Shown piece by piece: positions 38,301-47,300 of a DNA stretch of 64,000 bases (the first letter of the stretch is position 1; each line of letters starts with the position of its first letter). A model generated the notes under the pieces. It saw only the letters and a program-made list of their open reading frames with translations. It did no database searches and was not told where the DNA came from. The stretch lies in NCBI RefSeq assembly GCF_027409185.1, contig NC_084462.1:157839490-157903489 (forward strand), read 5' to 3'. This DNA is from Cynocephalus volans. Its lineage: Eukaryota; Chordata; Mammalia; Dermoptera; Cynocephalidae. The translations under genes were made by a program, and so were the position numbers.

Positions 38301-41300
38301 TCTCTTGGTGGGCCCGCTTTATCACGATCAACACCTGCCTCTTCTTTCTCTTCTTCTTCCTCACCACGCCCGCCATCATCATAAACACCATCGACATGTA
38401 CAACGTCACCCGCCCCATCGAGAACCTGCAGGTGCCTCCTCTGCTCAGGCCAGGCCTGAGGGCCCCAGGGAGATCCAGAAAGAACTCAGGCGAGGATGGG
38501 AGGGGGGGTCCACTGGGACGGGGCTCTGGAGCCCCCGCACCACCAGTGTTGTGGAGGTGGCAGTGGTGTAAATGGTGGGGCAGTGTTCTTTGTTCTAAAG
38601 AGGATGAGTGTGGGTCACTGCCCACCTTAGGGACTGGGGCTGGGAAGGAAAGGGGAAGTAGGGGCACTGTAGGGGTTCGGGGTAAGTCTAGGGGGATGGG
38701 TGGCCCAGTCAATGTGGGCTCAGAGGGCTTCACTGGATCGGGCCATCCTAGACCAGCTAGGGGTCCAGAGGGGGTGGCAAGTGTCAACAGCTCTGCTCTC
38801 CCCAAGTTCTCTAGGGCTGGGGGTTTCTGGTTTGAGTGGTAGGGCTGAGGGCGAGCGAGAGTGAGGTGCGTCCCAACACAGCCCTTTGAGAGAGGTGGGA
38901 CCTCCAGATCTGTCTCCACCTTCCTTCCTTCTCACGGGCTCCAGGCTGGGAGCACTCAGCACTGCAGGAGCACCCCCTCCGCCCACGGTGCAGTTCAGAG
39001 GAAGCACGGCCCTTCCAAATTCTGTAGTCTCAAGGCTGTCATCATGAGCCTGGAGGGCCCCTCTCTCCACGTTATGCACATGCCTATTCCCAGCAACACA
39101 CACTTTACGGCAGGCCCCTGGGGACCCTGGTCCACCCTGCTCCCCTCTCTCCCCAACTGCACACACAGCATCACAGTGCAGGTGGTGTCGCCTCCCTAAG
39201 GTGTGAGATATGAGTGGCAGCGGCTGGCTCTGGCCTCAAGGTGAAGTCACTGGGAAAGCTCAGGCTGCCCCTCCAGGGACCTGCCTAGAAGGTCCTCGGG
39301 GACTCCACTTGACCTTGGGGTAGAAGCTTCTGTCTGCCCCTGCCAGACAGACTCCTGGCCAGGAAGGCACATGAGAAAGGCCAGGCCCACTGCACAGCCT
39401 CAGGAAAAGCAGGCCACCCTGGGAGTGAGCTGCGGGAGGAGAGGCCTGGGGTACACGAGAGTCAGGGGCGGCCTGCCAGCAGAAGGGGCTCCTGGCACTA
39501 ATGTCTCTGCTGCCCTCCTCCCCTCTCCCCTGCAGAGCCCCATCGTGACCCAGTTCTTCCCCTCCCTGTTGCTCTGGGCCTTCACGGTGATCCTGCCTCT
39601 GATCGTCTACTTGTCCGCGTTCCTCGAGGCGCACTGGACCAGGTGAGCGGGGCCCTCCGCCCTGCCCTACCCCGCCAGCCGGTACTGGGGCCTCCCATCT
39701 GGCCTAAGGAATAGAAGTGATGTGGGATGGTTTTTATCCCCAAAATACCAACAGGAGTTTTCTTTTATTTATATATGTTTTTCTCATTTTACATGTTTAT
39801 GGGATACAGTTTGTTGTTTCAATACATGTATGTACTGTATAATGATCCAATCAGAATAGCTAGCATATCTATCACCTAAACATTTATCATTTCTTTGTGT
39901 TTATAACATTCAAGATCCTCTTTTCTGGCTATCTTGAAATATACAATACAATATTATTAGCTATTGTCACCCTAGGGCACCAGAAGTTATTCTTCCTATC
40001 TAGCTGTGACTTTGTAACTTTGTACCCTTCTACCAACCTTTCTCCATCAACCAACAGGTGTTTTCTTTTGGGAAGGAGGGGCTGGGTGGTCTCTGGGCCT
40101 CTGGCCTGAGGGATGTTGAGAAAGAGCCATGATTTAAGGGGTGTGGGGCCAAACCCAAGCCCTCCCTGGGCTTCTCCTTCAGCCCCAAGCCACATACTGA
40201 GGGGATGGGGGTGGGGAGGGGGGTTGGACATGAGTGAGGCAGTGCCAGGAGTTCCAGGCAGAGAGCGCAGGGTGAAAAGACCTGTGTGGGCAGCAGCAGG
40301 TAGGCTACTGTGGCCACAGCAGAGGGGCCCATGAACTCAATCTGGCTGTTAACACATTTGGCCCACACAATCAGGAGATTTCCCATTTGCTAGCCCTAAT
40401 ATTTCCAGGGTGGTAGCTAATTGGGTAGAAAGGATTTGCCATATCCTGGGCAGGTGGTACTGCTATAGCCTGAAGGTTGTGTGGGTCTCAAAAGTTATTC
40501 CTGTGCCAGAAGTTCCTACCATTCTACCAGGCAGTAAGCCAGAAGGTTTTTCCTAACAGAGATCCTTACTGGCCTTTCCTACAGCCGAGAACAAGGCTTC
40601 TATGGATAATTGAAACTCTGCAGGGATTCCGAGTATCATTGGTAATGTCTCTTTAACACACAGATGTCATATATATGGCACAGGTGTGGCCTCCCTGCCT
40701 TCCTGTGTCCAGGGCAGACATCACTAGTTGATCGTGCTATTCTTTTTTTGCTGCTCCCAGTTGCAGCACAGCTCCGTGCTCCATGGAGATGGGGTTGGGT
40801 TGCACCATCAACCCATTTCCAAGCCCAGGTAGTGAGCTGCTTCTCTCCCTTTCTCTCTCCATTATGTAGTTAGGCCTTGGGTTCTTGTTACATCTCACAC
40901 ACTGATGAGTACCTCTGTGTTTCCTTCTAGATCGAGTGAGAATCTGATCATAGTACACAAGTGCTACATCTTTCTGGTGTTCATGGTGGTCATTCTGCCC
41001 TCTATGGGACTGACCAGGTACCTCACTTCCAATTATCCCTCCTCTCTCAGCCAGAGTTAGAACGTCCTCTTCAGATACTGCAGGCCTACCTGTGGGTACT
41101 GCAAACGCATTCCTCAAAGGACCCCTGCCTGTCATGGATATAGCATGAGCCAGGTGTCATGTAAACTCTAATACGTCAGCCCTCAAACTCTGCCCTCAAA
41201 GAGCTTATCCCCAGCTGGGGAGATAAGGCATGCCTGCTACCTGACCAAGCCCAAGGTGGGAAGAGGGCCTCCAACAAGCAGCAGAAATTCAGAAATGTGG

Positions 41301-44300
41301 GAGGAATGGCTGGTGAAGGTTTGCTGGAGGAGGTGGCCTTGAGCTGAAAAGCCAAAGGGCTGGGGACAGTGTGGACCAGCCAGTTGGAATAGAGCAAGTG
41401 TCTTTGGGGATTGTGCCAGGGAAGAAGGAAGGAGGGAAGCCAGGCAAAGAGGAATTGATCCCTGGGTCCTACTTCATAGAGGTGCTAACTAAAGGGCCGG
41501 CTTTGTTCTTGCTTCTAGTTTGGATGTCTTTTTCCGCTGGCTCTTTGACGTCTACTATCTAGAACAGGCGTCCATCCGCTTCCAGTGAGTACCCACGTGT
41601 GCACCAGGGCTTCTGTGTGCTCACACTGGGGTGGGTATGTGTACCCTTCTGGGAGTCTAACACCTGTATTTGTCCACAGAGCTCTAGACCAGTGCACGTA
41701 AATGCTCTTCATCCAGTTTTCCCCAGGGGCAACATTTTGTATAACTATAGCACAATTTGATTGACATTGGTACCATCCACAGAGCTTATTCAGATTTCAC
41801 CCGTTTTACATGTAATCTGAATGATGTCTTTAAGTGCCCAAAATACATGGATTGCAAAGAAAACCAAATACACTAAAATATAGTTATCACAATATTTTAA
41901 AAATCAAATTTGTAACGGTCTTTATTAACACATCAATAACAAGATAATGCATTTGAAATATTGGCAAGCTTAAGTTACATTTTATTGTTTTAAAGACCAA
42001 TGTGAAAGCTGATATTTTTTATTTACTGGAATAAGAACAGTAAATTGGGGTGGGGGTGTCTTTGACAGGGCAACATGCAGATCATGTTGGACATCCAGCA
42101 AATTTCGATTTTTTGTTTTCATGGTTACAAGTGTTGAAAATCCCAGTGTTCAAAGATATGTTGCAAATGACATGCAAGCTTCCATCGCTTGTGCTCTATA
42201 ATGCAAGGACCAGAATTTGCCAGGGTTTCTGCAGTTCAACTAGCATGGTAAAAACTGCTTTTTCCCCATAAGGTGAATGAGTTCATCTTTGGCTAGGCCA
42301 ATATCTTCAGTACAGTTTATATATGAGAGAAAGGGGTTGTGAGCCCGTGACTCAACCCTGATGCCATCAAGAAAGAATGATGGAATTCTTTTAAGGAGTT
42401 CTGAGATGTGTTCAGAGGCTCACAGATACCTCTCATCAAGGAAGTTGACAGAATTGTGGAGAGGAAAACACTGGAAAGCAACAGAAATGTTTGAGTCACC
42501 AACGTGAAAACAGGCAGCAAGGCTGTTAGGTGGCTGGATGACTGCTTGTTGAAGTTGGCCACATCAAAAACACGTCTATAGACAGGAGAATTTCAATCAT
42601 GTGTCACAGCAACAGCTAAGACAACTGTGGTTCGTTACCCACATTCTTAATGAGACCAAATGCTAAATCGCAATTAGATTAGTGAAAGGGGGCTGGCCAG
42701 TTACTCAGTGGGTTAGAGCGTGGTGCTGCTGATAACACCAAGGTCCAGGGTTGGATCCCTGTACCAGCCAGCCACCAAAAAACAAAAACAAACAAACAAA
42801 CAAACAAAACCCAAAAAAACCCACAGAGATTAGTGAAAATAAAGCATAATTTTTTTTTCCATCCAAGGTCACAGACCGCCCCCCCGCCCCGCCGAATTTT
42901 ACTAATGGACTCTCCAGAGTCTGTGGCCCTGGGTCAGACACCCCTGCTTTGGATCAAGCCAGTGTGTGTATCCCCTAACACACCCACACTTTATGTACCC
43001 TGCTCAAAAGGGCTGCTCGCTGATAAAAACTGAGCTGGGGAGATAGATGTGTATGAAACTTCATCCTCCTCGTCTGCATCTCCACCCCCCACCCCAACTT
43101 CCTCTGCTCTTTTCTTTCTCTCTCCTCCTTCATCCAACATCTCTTCCCTTTCCCTGTGCCCCTGGCTTCTGTCACTGTCTTCCACTCTCCCCCATTGTCC
43201 AGGTGTGTGTTCCTGCCAGACAACGGTGCCTTTTTCGTCAACTACGTGATCACGGCGGCTTTGCTTGGCACAGGCATGGAGCTGCTGCGTCTGGGCTCGC
43301 TCTTCTGGTACAGCCTCCGCCTCTTCTTTTCCAGATCAGAGCCAGAGAGAGTCCACATCAGAAAGGTACGGGCCGGGCCCTCCCCTGAGCACAGTTTCTC
43401 ATGGGGGGAGGGCCTGCCGGGTGCACTGAGGGACCGAGCTGGAGGCATGGTGGGGATGGGTGGCTGCTTCTTGGACGCTAGGGTTGGAAGGGAGGTGGCC
43501 TGAGGCCTGAGCTGTCAGTCAGCTCCCAGGAGGCCATCGAGGAGCCACAGAAGCAGCCAAACCAAGGGGCCAGGCAACCTCAGGGTGACGCCTGCCTTCT
43601 GCCCCCAGAGCCAGGCAGAAGACTTCCAGTACGGGCGCGAGTACGCGTGGATGCTGAACGTCTTCAGTGTAGTGATGGCATACAGCATTACTTGCCCTAT
43701 CATTGTCCCTTTTGGTGAGTCATCTCTGAGGCAGACCCAGAGCTGCACACGCTCAGACTGGGAGGAGGAAATCGAGCCCCTCAACATCAGGCCACCCCCT
43801 GGAGCTTGAGGAGATCTGGGACAACCTGGGGCGGGGAGGTGTCAAGGCCAGGGCCAGGGCCAGACGGGGGGCTGTTGACATAGGGTGTTTGTTGAATGAG
43901 TGCTTGAGTGAATGACTCTTCACCAAGCTGGAATGGCAAGTTCTGGGGGCTCAAGGGAAGCTTCTGGTCCCAGAATGCAGCACCACGGGGCACCCACAGC
44001 CTGTTCTTGGCTCTTGCTACTTTGGCAGCCCTGAATCTGGCTTCTCAGGCCTGTGGCGACCTTGGGGCAGCACGGGTCCCAACTGTTGAAGTAGCTACTG
44101 AGTATGTCTCTGTCTTCCGGCCCCCCAGGGCTTCTCTACCTGTGCATGAAGCACTTGACCGACCGCTACAACATGTACTACTCCTACGCTCCCACCAAAC
44201 TGAATGAGCAGATCCACATGGCCGCCGTCTACCAGGCCACCTTTGCACCCCTCTTGGGTCTGTTCTGGATGCTCTTCTTCTCCATCCTGCGATTAGGTGG

Positions 44301-47300
44301 GTACCAGCCTGCCCCACTGCCCTGTGAGTCCCTCCACACAGACTCTGTTAGAGGAGAAAAGCCCAGGAAGAGCAAGATGGTGCTCATTGGACTCGGCCAA
44401 GTCTAGTGGCTTCTCTGGGCCACAAGAGCCTGTATTAGTGTCTCGGCAGAGTTTTGAGGCAAAAGGGAGGGTTTGGACCAACATGGTCCAAGTTGTATGG
44501 ATTTTGGTTCCCAATCTTCAGGGCAAGAAACATCGTATTCCTTCATTCTAACTCAAGGCTGGCAGGAAATTGAATATTAGCTATTCCGGGGCTCGGTTCA
44601 CATGACATTTCCTCTGGGGTCCTATTACATGCCTGGTTTGTGCCACAAGCCCGGAGGAGGAATCAGAGTCTGCAGTGGTGGCCAACTTTGCCCTCACTCT
44701 TTGGCTACACGAAGCTGCTGTCCCTGCACAGGGGAGCTCAGAGACGCCCGTGCAGACAAAGTCCCCATAGGCCACAGGCTGGAAATCCCTCAGCAACCTC
44801 CTCTCTGAGGCCACCAGGCAGCCCCAACCCCACTGCCCTTCCCTCGGGACACTTGACTTTAACCTTCTCAGTGGAGCAGAGAAGGGGGACAGTACTTGCT
44901 TCACTGTCCCCATCACAATTGCATCCAGAAACGGCCAACTCATTCACGTGGCTTATCCATTTGTTGTCACCCCCAGTTTTTTATCCTGCCAGCCTTTTCC
45001 TGCCTTCTAGCAGACAATGTGCTCTCCATAATGCTTTATTTCTAAGAATAAAGGACATGTTTATTATCAAAAATAGAAAAAAATAGAAACACCAAAACTT
45101 AAATTGCCCATAATCTATTGTTACTTTACAAAATTGTGATCAACCATACTATAACATTCAGCCCTGTATCCTGAGTTTTTTACTGAACATCATGTTCTGA
45201 GCAATTTCCTGTGTCATTAAAAGACTGTTTGAATACATGCCTTTCAACAGCTGCCTTAGAGTCTGTCGGTTTTATTCAGGTCTCCCTTGTTGGATATTGA
45301 GGTTGTTTACCATTTTTTGCTGCTATAAAAACACTGCAGTAATCAGCGTTAAGCAGTGACCTTTGACTGTAATGAGTGATTTTTAATATTTACCTAGTTA
45401 GAAAACTGCTGCCATAAAAAAAGGACTGAATATCTCTAAATGAAATGCAAATGACATTTGAATTCTGGGTTACATCTTGGTGCCATTAGCACCGATAACT
45501 GAGCATGCTTGCAGGAAAGGTCAGAGATGGTGTTTAGGGGCAGTGGCAGAAATGGGGACTCAAAGATACCTCTGTGGTGTCGGAGGTAACTGACAGGTGG
45601 AGAAGGACATGTTTAATGGGTTCTTAAGTAGATACTTAAATCAATCAAAACATTTTTTCTCATGGAATCTAGAAGATGCCAAATTCTAAACTGGTCCTTG
45701 TGTCAGGCTCATTGATCCTAGGTGTTCTTGGAGGAGAATTGGGCAGTGGTCTCTCTGTCCCAAGCTCAAAGTCCCTCCGGAGGTGCTGAGACAGGCCCCA
45801 GGCATGCCTCAGTTGGGTGGCATCTCAGCGGGCAGACTCCTGCCTACAGCTCCAGTGCTCAGGCTCCGAGCCCACGGCCTTTTCTTCTCCTTGGCAGGTT
45901 CCTTCCACACCATCACCTTCTTTTCCCTGTTCTCTCTCATCATTTCCATGATAATTGCCTTTTTTGGCACTTTTCTGGGGAAGCTTCGGGTAATCAACGA
46001 CTACGAGGTGAGTCGCCAGCCTGCCCTTTCTCCACTGGCTCTCTCAGCTCCTGGGGGACTCTGCTGCAGGGTCCCCTCCTGGCCTGGGCACCCATAGCAC
46101 CGCAGGACGACAGGGTCTTGCCTTCCTCTGTGACTGTGGGGTGTGGAAGTTCAGGGCGCATGAGGCATGCATGCACACCTGGCACTAGCTTGGGCACTGG
46201 CCCCCATTCAGAAGACAGCTGTCCTCTCCTTTTCTGCCCTCGGACACCTCCTCCAAATGGGGCTGCTGGCCCATCCCTCCTACAGTGTGAGTCTGGTCCA
46301 GCCACAGAGCTGAGAGCACCATTCCCAGGGCTGAGTGCTGAGAAAGGATGGAGCAAAGGAGCAGGGGGAGAGCTGATGATGACTTGGGAAACAGGGGATA
46401 GTCACTTCCTCACCTTTAAGAATCCTAGGCTGTCAAACTTGAGGTCATCATGTTTGGAGTGTCCCCTTTATGACTCCTCTGGTTCTTTGGCAGTGGGGCC
46501 CACCTAATCATTGGGCCACCAGGGAGAAGGGAGCCAATCCATGTCCTTTCAGAGGCATGCTATCAACACCGTGAGTTCTAGATCAGCATTTCCCAAAGTG
46601 GGTGTCTGTACTGGGGTACTGGAACGATTTCTAGTGGACCAAAACATAATTTTTAAAATTTTTCATTGTTACATATTTAGTTTTCTAGTTAACTTTCCAT
46701 ATATGGCAACTGGCACAGACTTTCTGCTTATAATTGTTTCCTTTTAAAATGAATTTATGCAAAGAAAAGAAAGTTGATTTTGAATACTGACACCCTGTGG
46801 AGTAGAGGAGGGAGCCTCTTGGAGGAGGGTCTTCTTGCTGCTGGTGTCTCCATATCTGGGGCTATGGGCACAGGAGCCCACTGCCTTCTGCCTGGCCCCA
46901 CTCCTCCACCTGGCTGAGTGCCATGCTAGTGAAAGGCCAGAGTGAATGACTCCTCTGGCTCTGTCTTTGTAATTCGACAATGTCAGGTGATCCTGTTGCC
47001 CAAGTGTCGACTCTAGAGGAGGATGGCAGGGAACCTAGGTCTTATTAGTTTAGGACTATCCCAGGAAGAAAGAATGCAGTGTTGAAGTCAAGGCTTTTCC
47101 TGGGGTCAAAGCAAGCCTGTCTCTGAACTCTAATCCCACCTCTGCTTACTTTCCTCCCATTATGATCCTTGGAAGTAGAACATTCTAGAAGGAACTCCCT
47201 AGCATCCCAGCCCTCTCTCTGCCAGCTGGGCTGATGGTCTGGAGAGACAGAAGACGAGTTGAGTTCCAGGGTGGCATGAGGCTTGGGTGCAGGGTCCAGG

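Noticed and set aside
45722-46507. 261-codon open frame overlapping TMEM63C exon 20
   Set aside because: It is in a different frame from the exon 20 coding frame; the true exon is bounded by splice sites at 45,898 and 46,007.
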